From positions 124,001 to 188,000 of the forward strand of contig JAGPUQ010000009.1 of NCBI GenBank assembly GCA_018069525.1: a stretch of DNA of 64,000 nt. Reading direction: 5' to 3'. Shown one piece after another: positions 43,543-53,546 of the stretch. Position numbers and translations under genes: made by a program. Within the stretch, counting starts at the first letter, position 1. Each line of letters begins with the position of its first letter. The DNA comes from Porticoccaceae bacterium (lineage in GTDB: Bacteria > Pseudomonadota > Gammaproteobacteria > Pseudomonadales > Porticoccaceae). The notes under the pieces were generated by a model. The model ran no database searches and was not told the DNA's origin. It saw only the letters and a program-made list of their open reading frames with translations.

Positions 43543-44022
43543 TCACTTAAGTAGTGAATTACCCGGCTCAATTTCCTGCTCCAGACGATCCAGCTCAGCG
43601 CGAAATTCACTCAAATCCTGAAAACTACGGTACACCGAAGCAAAGCGAATAAACGCAATATCATCGAGCTTAAGTAATTGATGCATCACCTTTTCACCCA
43701 CTGCAAGGGCGGCAATTTCACGCTCTCCGGTGCTCTGTAGCTCGCGCTTAATCGCACTAATCGCCGCCTCCACTGCCTCCACACTGACCGGACGCTTTTG
43801 CAAAGCACGGTTCATACCGGCGCGGAGTTTTTGCTCATCGAAAGGCTGACGAGAATCATCGCGCTTAATCACCCGTGGCATCAACAGTTCCGCCACCTCG
43901 AAGGTGGTAAAACGATCTTTACAGGACGCGCATTCACGCCGACGACGAATCTGATCACCATTGGCAACCAGACGGGAATCAATCACCCGAGTGTCATCAG
44001 CGCCGCAGAAGGGACAGTGCAT
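43543..44022 (-). CDS. nrdR: Transcriptional repressor NrdR
   Basis: This 159-residue protein has a zinc ribbon [19 protein letters not shown]...CASCKDRF and an ATP-cone domain (about residues 49-139). It represses ribonucleotide reductase genes according to ATP/dATP. I start at ATG 44022, preceded by AAGGTGG; the longer frame starts with a GTG in that Shine-Dalgarno. A TTGAAT/TAGAAT promoter-like pair lies about 30 nt upstream. It heads the riboflavin run. Confidence 0.97.
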   Translation of the reverse strand: MHCPFCGADDTRVIDSRLVANGDQIRRRRECASCKDRFTTFEVAELLMPRVIKRDDSRQPFDEQKLRAGMNRALQKRPVSVEAVEAAISAIKRELQSTGEREIAALAVGEKVMHQLLKLDDIAFIRFASVYRSFQDLSEFRAELDRLEQEIEPGNSLLK

Positions 44023-44132
44023 ATACGCAACCACCTTGATAAAAGCGATATTCTAACACGGCGATCCGCTATTCAAGAGCGTCCGAGCAAGGTGTTTGGG
44101 CCAGCCTAATGCTAGCCCCTAACAAAGAGTCC

Positions 44133-45395
44133 CTAGACGTAAACCGGGAAGCGCTTACAAATGTCGAGCACCTTGCCTTTCACCTCGGCAATCACCGGCT
44201 CTACCTTGCCAGCTTCAAGCCCTGCCAACACATCGCACATCCAATGGGTCAGTTCGATGGTCTCGGCTTCTTTAAAGCCGCGGGTGGTAATCGCTGGCGT
44301 GCCCACGCGCAACCCACTGGTCACAAAGGGCGAGCGCGGATCGTTGGGTACCGCATTCTTGTTGACGGTGATATTGGCTGCACCCAAAGCGGCATCCGCA
44401 TCTTTACCGGTATATTCCTTACCGATCAGATTCACCAGCATTAAGTGGTTGTCGGTACCGCCGGAGACAATGTCGATACCGCGTTCGACAAACGTAGCTG
44501 CCATGGCACGGGCATTGGCGACCACTTGCTGTTGATAGACCGTGAAGTCCTCGCTCATCGCTTCTTTAAAGCTCACTGCTTTAGCCGCGATTACATGCAT
44601 CAACGGGCCACCCTGGCCGCCGGGGAACACTGCCGAATTGAATTTTTTCTCCAGCGCTTCGTTGGCGCGGGCGAGAATAATACCGCCGCGAGGGCCACGC
44701 AGAGTTTTGTGGGTAGTCGAGGTCACCACATCGGCAATCGGCACCGGGTTGGGATAGCAGCCTGCTGCCACCAAACCGGCAACGTGGGCCATATCGACCA
44801 TCAGATACGCGCCGACTTTATCGGCGATATCGCGAAAGCGCTGCCAGTCCATCACTCGTGAATAGGCGGAAAACCCGGCAATAATCATTTTGGGCTTGTG
44901 TTCCAGCGCCAGCGCTTCGACCTGATCGTAATCTACTTCAGCGGTATCGGCCTTCAAACCATATTGAATAGCGTGATAGGTTTTACCGGAAAAATTCGGC
45001 TTCGCACCGTGAGTCAAATGGCCGCCATCGGCCAAACTCAAGCCCAGCACCACGTCACCCGGCTCGCACAGCGCCTGGAATACCGCTGAATTCGCCTGGG
45101 AACCGGAGTGCGGCTGCACGTTGGCATAGTCCGCACCAAACAATTGCTTAGCCCGATCAATCGCCAGCTGTTCCGCCTGATCCACGTACTCACAACCGCC
45201 GTAGTAACGCTTGCCCGGATAACCTTCCGCATACTTATTGGTCAGCACCGTGCCCTGCGCCTGCATCACCAGCGGGCTGGTGTAGTTTTCGGAGGCAATC
45301 AGCTCGATATGCTCCTCCTGACGTCGCTCTTCCTGCTGAATGGACTGCCAGATTTCGGGATCAAATTGAGCGAGGGTCAAGTCTTTATCAAACAT
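44133..45395 (-). CDS. glyA: Serine hydroxymethyltransferase
   Basis: This 420-residue PLP enzyme interconverts serine and glycine with tetrahydrofolate. It has [12 protein letters not shown] and [15 protein letters not shown] near the N-terminus and the PLP-Lys motif [16 protein letters not shown] (about residues 220-235). Length is typical. It is upstream of nrdR on the same strand, with about 110 nt between them and a separate promoter for nrdR likely. Confidence 0.98.
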   Translation of the reverse strand: MFDKDLTLAQFDPEIWQSIQQEERRQEEHIELIASENYTSPLVMQAQGTVLTNKYAEGYPGKRYYGGCEYVDQAEQLAIDRAKQLFGADYANVQPHSGSQANSAVFQALCEPGDVVLGLSLADGGHLTHGAKPNFSGKTYHAIQYGLKADTAEVDYDQVEALALEHKPKMIIAGFSAYSRVMDWQRFRDIADKVGAYLMVDMAHVAGLVAAGCYPNPVPIADVVTSTTHKTLRGPRGGIILARANEALEKKFNSAVFPGGQGGPLMHVIAAKAVSFKEAMSEDFTVYQQQVVANARAMAATFVERGIDIVSGGTDNHLMLVNLIGKEYTGKDADAALGAANITVNKNAVPNDPRSPFVTSGLRVGTPAITTRGFKEAETIELTHWMCDVLAGLEAGKVEPVIAEVKGKVLDICKRFPVYV

Positions 45396-45666
45396 GGGCG
45401 GGGCACTCGGTAAAAATGAGGGCGAATTTTACACAATCCTTACGCGCGGGACTATTTATTCCGCGAGAAACCCCGTATTCCGAATAAACCAGGTAATCCT
45501 GGCCAAGAAACTGACATAAGCCCACAGCAGCTCCTATCGACGGCGACGCCGCCCTTTGCTCAAGCCTTGCTCAATTCCCACCGCTATGGGAGGATTCCCT
45601 CAACATAAGAAATACCAGACATAGCTCTACATTCGAACACACTCTAATAATAGTCAGGGGAAAACC

Positions 45667-46461
45667 ATGTCAGATTTACTCACCGGCAAAGTCGCCATCG
45701 TTACCGGCGCGGCACGAGGCTTAGGACGGGAGTACGCGCTGGGTCTTGCGGCTCAGGGTGCCAAAGTAGTGGTCGCCGATATTCTTGATGGCGCTGAAAC
45801 CGTCGCGATGATCAATAAGATCCACCCGGATGCCGCCATTGCGGTGGATCTGGATGTCACCAAGTCCGCGAGCACCGAAGCCATGGCGAAACAAACCGTC
45901 GACAAGTTTGGCCGCCTGGATATTCTGGTCAACAACGCCGCCCTGTTTGGCAAAAGCGCCGTCAGTAAAGGCGTAGAAATGAAGCCCTTCTCGGCCATTG
46001 CCGAAGAAGACTGGGACCGAATGATGAACATTAATGTAAAAGGCGTATGGAACTGCACCAAGGCTGCTTACCCCTATATGAAGGAGCAGGGTTACGGGAA
46101 AGTCATCAATATCGCGTCCACCAGCGTCTCCATGGGCGTGCCCTATATGCTGGACTACATCACCTCCAAAGGCGCGGTTGCCGCCATGTCGCGCTCCCTC
46201 GCTCGGGAACTAGGACCAGACGGCATCCGAGTCAATGCTCTGGCTCCGGGTTTTACCCTGTCTCAGGCATCCAAGGATCTTCTCGAAGACAGCGGCAACG
46301 ACACCCTCGCCCCGACCGTCGTCGCCATGACCTGCCTGGGCGAAGCGCAAACCCCGCCCACTTTGGTAGGCACCGTGGTTTACCTGTCATCGGAACTCAG
46401 TGATTTTGTCACCGGGCAAATATTGAATGTGGATGGCGGAGCGAATTTTACCAGCAACTAA
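45667..46461 (+). CDS. Short-chain dehydrogenase/reductase
   Basis: This 264-residue classical SDR has a Rossmann motif TGAARGLGREYALG (about residues 13-26), NNAALFGKS, active-site Ser in NIASTSVSMG and YITSK (Tyr and Lys catalytic pair, about 162-166), and the C-terminal LNVDGGANFTSN. It oxidises an alcohol or reduces a ketone with NAD(P). It lies 78 nt upstream of a membrane hydroxylase, so an alcohol produced by the hydroxylase is a reasonable guess at substrate. A Shine-Dalgarno AGGGG precedes the ATG. Confidence 0.88.
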   Translation: MSDLLTGKVAIVTGAARGLGREYALGLAAQGAKVVVADILDGAETVAMINKIHPDAAIAVDLDVTKSASTEAMAKQTVDKFGRLDILVNNAALFGKSAVSKGVEMKPFSAIAEEDWDRMMNINVKGVWNCTKAAYPYMKEQGYGKVINIASTSVSMGVPYMLDYITSKGAVAAMSRSLARELGPDGIRVNALAPGFTLSQASKDLLEDSGNDTLAPTVVAMTCLGEAQTPPTLVGTVVYLSSELSDFVTGQILNVDGGANFTSN

Positions 46462-46539
46462 GGGAAAACCAATAACCCTTACTGGCTTAAAAACTAGCTC
46501 CTCATCGCGTAACCTATAAAGAACGCGAGGTAAACCGAA

Positions 46540-47598
46540 ATGGATGCTCTACGTTACTTGCTACCCGCCAGCTTTATGGTGATCACAGGCTTCGGCATCT
46601 TCAACGGCGGGATAGCCACCTGGTCGGGCCTGGCACTATTCCCGATAGTCGCCTTTGCTGAATACTTTATGAAAGACGATATGCGCCTGCGCAACATGGG
46701 CACATTTTCTGGCTTATTCATGCTCTACATTCAATTCATACCCTGGATTTTTATGTGGTACGCGCTGTGGCATTTTCTTACCGCACCCTACGTGTGGTGG
46801 GAGTGGCTAGGCACATTTTTGTCGATCAGCACCATTACCGCCGCCGTTGGTTTGCCGGTTGCCCACGAGTTATTTCATCGACACGACAACGTTTCACGTT
46901 TTATCGGCAACTTATTTGCTGTTACTTTAATGGCCGGTGACGTAGAAAAAGAACACCGCATTGGCCACCATATCGAAACCTCAAGCGCCACCGATGTAGA
47001 CACGCCCTACCGCGGCGAATCGGTTTATGGCTTTATTCCGAAACTCCTGATCTTCTTCCATACCGCCCCCTGGGAACTGGAAAAAAAGCGCTTTGCCAAC
47101 AAGGGTAAAAGCCACTGGACTCTATTTAACCCCTTGCTGTGGGCATGGCTGGGATTTTTTGCCCTGGCCGCCGTTTTTGTTTCAACGGCCGGATGGCAGG
47201 CCGGGCTTACCGTCGTCGCCATTTCCAGCTTAGGGCAAAGTATCGTCTGCATATTTAGTTACGTTCAGCACTACGGTTTAATTCGCGTTCCAGGCACGCC
47301 GATTGAAAACCGACACGCCCTCAACCATATTCGCCCGCTGTCGCGCATACTGACCTTCGAGATCGTCACCCACTCACAACACCACACCGATCCGACGCTA
47401 CCTTATTGGCAACTGACCCCCTACGAGGACGTGATTCGGCCAGGTAGCGCTTACGGATATTTCCTGCTCACCTTCATTCCTCCGCTCTGGCATAAAGTGA
47501 TGAGAAAACATCTTACCGAATGGGATGAAAAATACGCCGACGCAGCCGAATTGAAACTCGCCGAAGCCGCAAACAGGAAGGCGGGTTGGGTGATCTAA
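46540..47598 (+). CDS. AlkB/XylM-type membrane hydroxylase
   Basis: This 352-residue integral membrane non-haem di-iron oxygenase has the three His clusters in order: HELFHRHDN (about residues 109-117), EHRIGHHIET (about 138-147) and THSQHHTDP (about 277-285), plus NHIRPLSRI before the third. Several membrane helices precede and separate them. The family includes alkane 1-monooxygenase and xylene/cymene monooxygenase hydroxylases. No rubredoxin or ferredoxin reductase gene is adjacent, so electrons must come from elsewhere. Substrate is unknown: alkane, terpene or alkyl-aromatic are all possible. Confidence 0.88.
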   Translation: MDALRYLLPASFMVITGFGIFNGGIATWSGLALFPIVAFAEYFMKDDMRLRNMGTFSGLFMLYIQFIPWIFMWYALWHFLTAPYVWWEWLGTFLSISTITAAVGLPVAHELFHRHDNVSRFIGNLFAVTLMAGDVEKEHRIGHHIETSSATDVDTPYRGESVYGFIPKLLIFFHTAPWELEKKRFANKGKSHWTLFNPLLWAWLGFFALAAVFVSTAGWQAGLTVVAISSLGQSIVCIFSYVQHYGLIRVPGTPIENRHALNHIRPLSRILTFEIVTHSQHHTDPTLPYWQLTPYEDVIRPGSAYGYFLLTFIPPLWHKVMRKHLTEWDEKYADAAELKLAEAANRKAGWVI

Positions 47599-47772
47599 AG
47601 CGGATGAATGATCTCGAGTTTTCTCCATGCTCTCCTCTGTCTGCGCGCGCAAAAAAACTAATCGAAACTTTATTTTGGGCCACCCTATATTATATTAGTA
47701 GCGGAACCTGGTTTCAGTCGCCATTTTTCAGAATCAAAGCACGAAACACAAAAAATATTTAAGCATTTTATT

Positions 47773-47796
47773 GTTTTTGATATTTTGATATTTTGA
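47773..47796. repeat. 8-bp AT-rich tandem repeat
   Basis: Units of the type TATTTTGA recur three times in the AT-rich leader of the flavin monooxygenase gene. Confidence 0.7.
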
Positions 47797-47810
47797 TAGA
47801 TTATCGAAAT
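47790..47810. promoter_or_regulatory. Near-palindromic operator candidate
   Basis: ATTTTGATA and TATCGAAAT are 9-bp arms around GAT with one mismatch. They lie 29 nt before the monooxygenase start, where a repressor or activator could bind. Confidence 0.35.
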
Positions 47811-47838
47811 AAAACTAAAGACTTATAAGCAAAGAGTC

Positions 47839-49188
47839 ATGATGACGACCGATAAAAAACTACATCTAGGTGCATTTATGCGCCCCGCTAGTATCCATAC
47901 CGCGGGCTGGCAGTATCCGGGCCAGTTTTCCGACGCCAATTTTAATTTCGCTCACCAGGTACGTTTTGTTCAAACGCTGGAGCGCGGATTATTTGACGCG
48001 ATGTTTATGGCGGACCATCTGGCGCTACTCAATATGCCGATGGAGGCGCTAAAGCGCAGCGCAACGGTGACTTCCTTTGATCCGATGACTTTATTGCCGG
48101 CCTTAGCAGTGGTCACTAAGCACATTGGTTTGATTTCTACTGCGTCTACCACCTATAACGAACCCTACCATGTAGCCCGCAAGTTTTCGTCCCTGGATCA
48201 TATTAGTAATGGCCGCGCCGGATGGAATTTGGTCACCTCGGCTAATCCTGCCGAGGCGCTTAACTTTAACGTTGAAGCCCATATGGAACACGATACCCGC
48301 TACCGTCGGGGACGGGAGTTCTACGACGTGGTGACGGGACTGTGGGATAGCTGGGCGGACGATGCGTTTATTCGCGACCAGGAACAGGGCAACTATTTCG
48401 ATCCGGACAAACTGCATACACTGGATCATAAGGGTGAATTTTTCTCGGTCAAAGGCCCACTCAATGTCGCTCGACCGGTGCAGGGCTGGCCGGTGATCGT
48501 GCAGGCCGGGGCTTCGGATGCGGGTCGGCAATTAGCGGCGGAAACTGCGGAGATGGTCTTTGGTGCGATGAGCCAGTTACCGGCAGCACAACAATACTAC
48601 GCGGACGTAAAAACCCGTATGCAGGCGGTGGGTCGGTCGCCGGAACATATGAAAATATTGCCAGGTTGCTTTGTAATTACCGGCGATACGCTAGCGGAAG
48701 CCAAAGCCAAAAAAACCAAACTGGATAGTTTGGTTGATCCTGCCAGCGGCATGGCATCCCTATCGGTGCAATTGGGATGTGACGCTTCCCAATTTGATCT
48801 GGACAGGGTGCTGCCGGAAATACCCGAATCCAACGCCAGTAAATCGTCCCGGCAGAAACTTATAGATTTATCCAAAAACGAAGGCATGACCGTGCGCCAA
48901 CTGGCACAGATGATTGGTGGTAGTTTTGGCGTACTGGAAATGGTCGGCACCCCGGCGATGGTAGCGGAACAAATGGAACAGTGGTTGATGGCGGACGCCT
49001 GCGACGGCTTTAATATTATGTTTCCCTTTCTACCCTCCGGCATGGATGACTTTGTAGACAAGGTGGTACCAGAATTACAACGACGGGGCTTATACCGCAC
49101 CGAGTACGAAGGCAAAACGCTGCGAGAAAACCTGGGTATTCCCAGACCGGAAAACCAGTTTTTTACCAAAGAAAAAGCATTTAAATAA
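47839..49188 (+). CDS. FMNH2-dependent monooxygenase, NtaA/SnaA/DszA family
   Basis: This 449-residue luciferase-like TIM-barrel flavoenzyme has MTTDKKLHLGAFMRPASIHT at the start and FDAMFMADHL (about residues 52-61). STASTTYNEPYHVARKFSSLDHIS (about 101-124) and GRAGWNLVTS are typical of the DszA/NtaA group, which oxidise sulfones, aminopolycarboxylates and other organics with reduced flavin. A flavin reductase would be needed and is not adjacent. Two ATGs are in tandem at 47839 and 47842. The leader is unusually AT-rich for this window. Confidence 0.87.
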   Translation: MMTTDKKLHLGAFMRPASIHTAGWQYPGQFSDANFNFAHQVRFVQTLERGLFDAMFMADHLALLNMPMEALKRSATVTSFDPMTLLPALAVVTKHIGLISTASTTYNEPYHVARKFSSLDHISNGRAGWNLVTSANPAEALNFNVEAHMEHDTRYRRGREFYDVVTGLWDSWADDAFIRDQEQGNYFDPDKLHTLDHKGEFFSVKGPLNVARPVQGWPVIVQAGASDAGRQLAAETAEMVFGAMSQLPAAQQYYADVKTRMQAVGRSPEHMKILPGCFVITGDTLAEAKAKKTKLDSLVDPASGMASLSVQLGCDASQFDLDRVLPEIPESNASKSSRQKLIDLSKNEGMTVRQLAQMIGGSFGVLEMVGTPAMVAEQMEQWLMADACDGFNIMFPFLPSGMDDFVDKVVPELQRRGLYRTEYEGKTLRENLGIPRPENQFFTKEKAFK

Positions 49189-49311
49189 ACTTAAACTGGA
49201 AACATACTGGCGTAGTACGATTACGATTTTTCTATAACGGAATAAAAACCGAAATCCAAGGGTTAACAGGGGGAACTAACAGGGATTCGGCTGGTTGGAA
49301 GCAAACCTTAA

Positions 49312-50016
49312 CTACCGTGCTCTCTTTTGTCCCGTCTCGACCAAATCGAACGCCGCTTTAGCCATTTCTTCCGGATCGCCGGCCTGGCCAGTTAGCAGTT
49401 CGAAAAACTCTCGATCAGGTACGCTTACCCCGGCCTGCACTGCAGGACGCGCTTCGATTACGTCGAGCCAGCGCCTAAGGTTATCAAACTCATCCACCGG
49501 CACGCCCGCCCAAAAATAAATCCTCACCCAGGCCCAGTTTGCCATATCGGCAATTGAGTACTCACCGGCAAGGTATTCGTTTTCCGCCAGATGACCATCC
49601 AGTACCGAGAAGAGTCGCCGAACTTCCCCCTGATAGCGATCGATTACGGTGGGAATTTTTTCTGGGAAATAACGCGAGAATACATTCGCTTGCCCCATCA
49701 TTGGGCCGATACCACTCATCTGGAACATCAGCCATTGCATCACCCGTGCCCGCCCGGGTACATCTGACGGCAGGAAACGACCACATTTTTCGGCAAGATG
49801 AATCATGATGGCGCCGGATTCAAATAACGTAATATCCTCGTCCGTATCGATAATCACCGGGATTCGGCCATTGGGATTAAGGCGTAAAAAATCCGGCAAC
49901 TTCTGGTCTCCAGTCATAATATCGACGGGATGCACCGTGTAGGGAATCGCCATTTCTTCCAGTGCGATAGATGCCTTCCAACCGTTGGGGGTCGAAGCGG
50001 TATAAAGTTCGATCAT
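49312..50016 (-). CDS. Glutathione S-transferase (YfcG/Ure2p-like)
   Basis: This 234-residue GST has an N-terminal thioredoxin domain ([21 protein letters not shown], about residues 2-22; [20 protein letters not shown]) and a C-terminal helical domain with [15 protein letters not shown] (about 148-162). The TASTPNGWK start resembles nucleophilic GSTs of the YfcG group, which act as disulfide-bond oxidoreductases or conjugating enzymes. A 17-bp repeat array abuts its start. It is convergent with the monooxygenase and divergent from a second GST-like gene. Confidence 0.9.
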   Translation of the reverse strand: MIELYTASTPNGWKASIALEEMAIPYTVHPVDIMTGDQKLPDFLRLNPNGRIPVIIDTDEDITLFESGAIMIHLAEKCGRFLPSDVPGRARVMQWLMFQMSGIGPMMGQANVFSRYFPEKIPTVIDRYQGEVRRLFSVLDGHLAENEYLAGEYSIADMANWAWVRIYFWAGVPVDEFDNLRRWLDVIEARPAVQAGVSVPDREFFELLTGQAGDPEEMAKAAFDLVETGQKRAR

Positions 50017-50018
50017 GG

Positions 50019-50103
50019 GGCTTTCCTATTGCTAAGGGCTTCCTGCTGCTAAGGGCTTCCTGCTGCTAAAGGCTTCCTACTGCTAAGGGTTTTTGCACTT
50101 AAT
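50019..50103. repeat. 17-bp tandem array abutting the GST start
   Basis: Units of GGGCTTCCTGCTGCTAA start at 50019, 50036, 50053, 50070 and 50087, the last degenerate. On the coding strand each unit contains AGGAAG, a Shine-Dalgarno-like string, and the first copy is the one nearest the ATG. Confidence 0.92.
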
Positions 50104-50282
50104 TTGTAACATTACCTTTCGTGGCAGACACGCTAACAGAAAATTGTCGGGAGGCCACTCTGCTATTTTGCACAGCCCGACCGCAGAATTGGATCCTATA
50201 AAGATAGCTGAACACCTGTTGCCCGCGTGAATAATTACGTAGGATGACGGCTGAATACTCACCGCCAATAAGGAGTCTGATC

Positions 50283-51047
50283 ATGGAATACGTAAGTCCG
50301 AATGACGTTATCAACGGGGATGGTCTACGCATAGTTTTGGTTCAGCATAGACCGAGCCCCTGGGGGCAGGCTGCCAAGGCGATGATGGAATACAAAGGAT
50401 TGAGTTACACCGCAGCCCCGTGGGAAGGCGGCGGCACCAACGATGAGATCGTTAATTGGTCGGGCGCCAAAGGTGCGCCGGTGGTTGCCTGGAACGACGA
50501 AGCGCCGATTAACCGTTGGGATGACATCCTGTTCCTGCTCGAACGACTCGCGCCCGAAAAGCCCTTGATCCCGGAATCGGTAGAAGATCGCGTACTTACG
50601 CTGGGGCTTTCCTATGAAATTTGTGGGGAACTCGGTCTCGGCTGGAACCGGCGACTGAGTCTGTTCCGCCCCGGTCTGGAATCCGGGCAGGCTCCGGAGG
50701 GTCTAAAGCGCATGGGCAGCAAATATGGTTTCTATCCCGACGACGTGGCGCGCGCCGACGAACGACAGATCGCCACACTTCAGGCATTGGCCAAACGTCT
50801 CAAAGCTCAGCAACAAGCGGGTAGCGAATTCTTCGTCGGCAATAGTATTACGCCCGTTGATTTCTACTGGACAGCATTCAGCAACCTCTTTGCCTTGATG
50901 CCGCCAGAGATATGCCCCATGGCCAAAGAATCCCGCGCCATGTTCGAGGCAATGGACGACAGCGTGCGCAATGCCATCGATCCCATACTTATCGAGCACC
51001 GCGACCGGATTATGGCGAATTACTTCAAAATACCAATGGAGATGTAA
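50283..51047 (+). CDS. GST N-terminal domain protein
   Basis: This 254-residue protein has a GST-like N-terminal domain: RIVLVQHRPSPWGQAAKAMM (about residues 14-33) and GAPVVAWNDEAPINRWDDILFLLE (about 65-88). The helical C-terminal half contains FFVGNSITPVDFYWTAFSN (about 195-213). The catalytic residue is not obvious, and the family role is undefined. I chose ATG 50283 because TAAGGAG precedes it at ideal spacing; the longer frame begins in non-conserved sequence. It leads a plus-strand set with the DUF1330 and AhpD-like genes. Confidence 0.85.
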   Translation: MEYVSPNDVINGDGLRIVLVQHRPSPWGQAAKAMMEYKGLSYTAAPWEGGGTNDEIVNWSGAKGAPVVAWNDEAPINRWDDILFLLERLAPEKPLIPESVEDRVLTLGLSYEICGELGLGWNRRLSLFRPGLESGQAPEGLKRMGSKYGFYPDDVARADERQIATLQALAKRLKAQQQAGSEFFVGNSITPVDFYWTAFSNLFALMPPEICPMAKESRAMFEAMDDSVRNAIDPILIEHRDRIMANYFKIPMEM

Positions 51048-51216
51048 TTGTTTTAGGTTATTAAACGGCTATGCGGGCGACCTGCTGGCCGCTTAACTCT
51101 ATCATTTAAAAGCTACTGAACGCTGGAAAATCCGGGCATTTTTAAACCGGAAAATTTTTTTGACAGTAAACAATAACCAAAACCTTTCCATAAAAATTTC
51201 TTAAGGAAGCTAAACG

Positions 51217-51507
51217 ATGGCAACTTATGTAATTGCACAAGCCAAGACGAAAGATGCAGAAAAACTCGCGACCTATGGACAAGCCGCTGGCCCCACCATC
51301 GCGGAACACGGCGGAGAAATGTTTATGCGCGCGCCCGTTGTTGAGGTGCTGTGTGGCAACACCAATTTTGAGCGTTTCCTCATGATTAAATTCCAGGACG
51401 TAGATACCGCCCGCGCCTGGTACAACAGCGATACTTATCAAGCGCTTATCCCACTGCGTAACGAAGGCGCAGACATATCATTAATACTGGTGGAAACAGC
51501 GGATTAA
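51217..51507 (+). CDS. DUF1330 family protein
   Basis: This 96-residue ferredoxin-like-fold protein of the dimeric alpha/beta barrel group has VIAQAKTKDAEKLATYGQAAGPTI (about residues 4-27), LMIKFQDVDTARAWYNSDTYQALIPLRN (about 54-81) and a conserved His at HGG. Relatives are small dimeric proteins, some linked to aromatic or terpenoid degradation, but activity is mostly unproven. TTAAGGAAG precedes the ATG. Confidence 0.9.
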   Translation: MATYVIAQAKTKDAEKLATYGQAAGPTIAEHGGEMFMRAPVVEVLCGNTNFERFLMIKFQDVDTARAWYNSDTYQALIPLRNEGADISLILVETAD

Positions 51508-51609
51508 CACGTAGCTAAGCATTTGACTACTGCCTATTCAGCGAGCGCGAACCTATCATGACGACAATATCTAAAATAGATTTTTAGATATAACAAAAAG
51601 GTATCGATT

Positions 51610-52149
51610 ATGGCTCATTTAAATACACTGCCAGAAAAGTCCACTCTGTTAGACGTTTTTTCTGCTTACCCAGCGCTAGCCAAACCAGCCCTGGTGCTTT
51701 GCCAGCATATTCTGCGAGGACCTTCCGAACTTAGTATTTCGCAACGGGAGTTTCTGTTCGCATTTGGCTCGGGTATCAATGCCTGTAACTTCTGTTACGG
51801 CTCGCACACCGCCGCCGCTTCGGCCCTTGGCATGGACGGGGATTTAATTCGAGCCGCCGTGGCCGATATTGAACAAGCGTCGGTCGACGAGGAATTCAAA
51901 CCCTTGCTTCGCTATGTTAAAAAACTCACCGAAACACCCAGCCAAATAGTAAAAGCCGACGCAGACGCTGTACGCGCAGCAGGCTGGAGTGATGACGCAT
52001 TGCACGATGCCATCGCCGTTTGTGCGCTCAATAATTTTTTTAATCGCTGGGTCGACGGCTGCGGTGCAGATGCGGACGATGATTTTCTGGCCAAAGCCGG
52101 AAATATGTTGGCTGAGAACGGCTACGAAATTTTTTCTTCAACGGAATAA
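51610..52149 (+). CDS. AhpD-like carboxymuconolactone decarboxylase family protein
   Basis: This 179-residue all-helical protein has an AhpD-type redox motif NACNFCYGSHTAAA (about residues 56-69) with the CxxC and conserved His. It matches the peroxidase-related subgroup with GPSELSISQREFLF just before. The C-terminal half holds a second helical segment ending in AVCALNNFFNRWVDG. AhpD-like proteins reduce peroxides or work as small redox adaptors. Its place beside GST-like genes and oxygenases suggests protection against reactive by-products; that is inference. Confidence 0.88.
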   Translation: MAHLNTLPEKSTLLDVFSAYPALAKPALVLCQHILRGPSELSISQREFLFAFGSGINACNFCYGSHTAAASALGMDGDLIRAAVADIEQASVDEEFKPLLRYVKKLTETPSQIVKADADAVRAAGWSDDALHDAIAVCALNNFFNRWVDGCGADADDDFLAKAGNMLAENGYEIFSSTE

Positions 52150-52229
52150 AATGAAGCGCTCGAAATCGGGGCGCTAAAAAGTCTAGCTCACGCTTGCTAG
52201 TTGGCTTCAGCATCAACTAGCCTGCGGTT

Positions 52230-53429
52230 CTAGTCTTTGGGCGGCCCTCCGATCATGGGGTCCCAATCCGCCTTGCCAAGTAAAGCGAGGCCGAGTGCTT
52301 CGTAATTCTCATCACTAACTATCCCGTGCTGGGTACCGGTATAAATATCGCGCAGGCAACGTTGTAGCGGATGCGGTTTATAAAGCGCGACTCCGGTACC
52401 GTAGCGGTAAGCGAAGGTCGCGACTTCAGCAGCGACCTCGGTGACATAGACCACCGCTGCGCGACACTCACTCCAGGTCACCAAAGATACTTGATCATTT
52501 TCTTTGCACGTCCCCTCCCACACCTGATTCAGAACATCCAGCGAATAAGCCCGCGCACCCGCCAACTTGCAGGAGATAACACCCAGCTCTTTATGGAAAG
52601 CCCCTCGGTCGGCCAGGGCAACGCCACTAAATTTACGCTTTTTATTGCTCGCCAAATCTATAATTTCCGCTAACGCGCGCTTGGCCACACCCAAAGCAAA
52701 GCCAACATGACAGGCGGAGACATAACCGTAAAGTGGCAAGCGAAAAAGCGCGCCACCCCGGTGCGGAGGATCCCGCTGCAACACAAAATCATCGGAGACA
52801 AACACGTCATCAAAGCGATAGTGAGAACTGCCGGTGCCACACAAACCAGCGGAGTGCCAGTTATCCTCAATAATGACATCCTTAATCGGCACACAGATCA
52901 TGCGCACATCGGGAGTACCATCAGGCAACAGTACCGGCTCACCATTCACTGCAAACACTGCGGCCGTTGACACCCACTCAGCGTGATGAATACCACTACC
53001 AAAGGCCCAGCGACCATTGACCCTGTAGCCACCTTCCACTTTTTCAGCCAAACCGGAGGGGATTACCGATCCAGAACTACGCGGAATACGCCCATCCTTA
53101 AACACCTCCGTAACCGCTACGTCGCTGGCCATACCGCCCAGCAAACCCAGGGCAGTAGCACCAATAAAACAGCACCAACCCGCCGCGCCGTTCGCTTCAC
53201 TGACGATTTCGTAGACCTCTGCTTGAGTCACCAGGTCTGCCTCCTGACCACCTAGCGAACGCGGCGCGCACATAGATAATAATCCTGCGTCATACATAGC
53301 GTCGACCGAGCTCATCGCTAACGTTCTATCAACCTCGCTTTGCTCCGCATCGGCTTCAAGAATCGGGCGGATAGAATGCGCTTTAGCCAGCAGTTGATCG
53401 CGCTCAGTAATTTGTAATGGGTAGGTCAT
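52230..53429 (-). CDS. Acyl-CoA dehydrogenase-fold flavoprotein (HsaA-like hydroxylase group)
   Basis: This 399-residue protein has the acyl-CoA dehydrogenase fold but with features of the flavin-dependent hydroxylases (HsaA, HpaB-related group D). These are ANGAAGWCCFIGAT (about residues 79-92), VNGRWAFGSGIHHAEWVS (about 137-154) and the late RCLRDIYTGTQHGIVSDE (about 365-382). The usual catalytic Glu region (EGTNEI) is absent. Two-component hydroxylases of this type oxidise aromatic or steroid substrates using a reductase partner, not seen here. It lies next to the valine genes but has its own gap of about 115 nt, so it probably belongs to the oxidative cluster. Confidence 0.82.
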   Translation of the reverse strand: MTYPLQITERDQLLAKAHSIRPILEADAEQSEVDRTLAMSSVDAMYDAGLLSMCAPRSLGGQEADLVTQAEVYEIVSEANGAAGWCCFIGATALGLLGGMASDVAVTEVFKDGRIPRSSGSVIPSGLAEKVEGGYRVNGRWAFGSGIHHAEWVSTAAVFAVNGEPVLLPDGTPDVRMICVPIKDVIIEDNWHSAGLCGTGSSHYRFDDVFVSDDFVLQRDPPHRGGALFRLPLYGYVSACHVGFALGVAKRALAEIIDLASNKKRKFSGVALADRGAFHKELGVISCKLAGARAYSLDVLNQVWEGTCKENDQVSLVTWSECRAAVVYVTEVAAEVATFAYRYGTGVALYKPHPLQRCLRDIYTGTQHGIVSDENYEALGLALLGKADWDPMIGGPPKD

Positions 53430-53546
53430 AATGCACCTGCGTCTCTATGTTTTTATAATGCTTATCCAGACGGCATACGGAGTTTTATTTTTTTTCAATA
53501 ATCCCTAAACGCATACGCGTGTTTAATTTGGAAAGCCTGAATCCTG

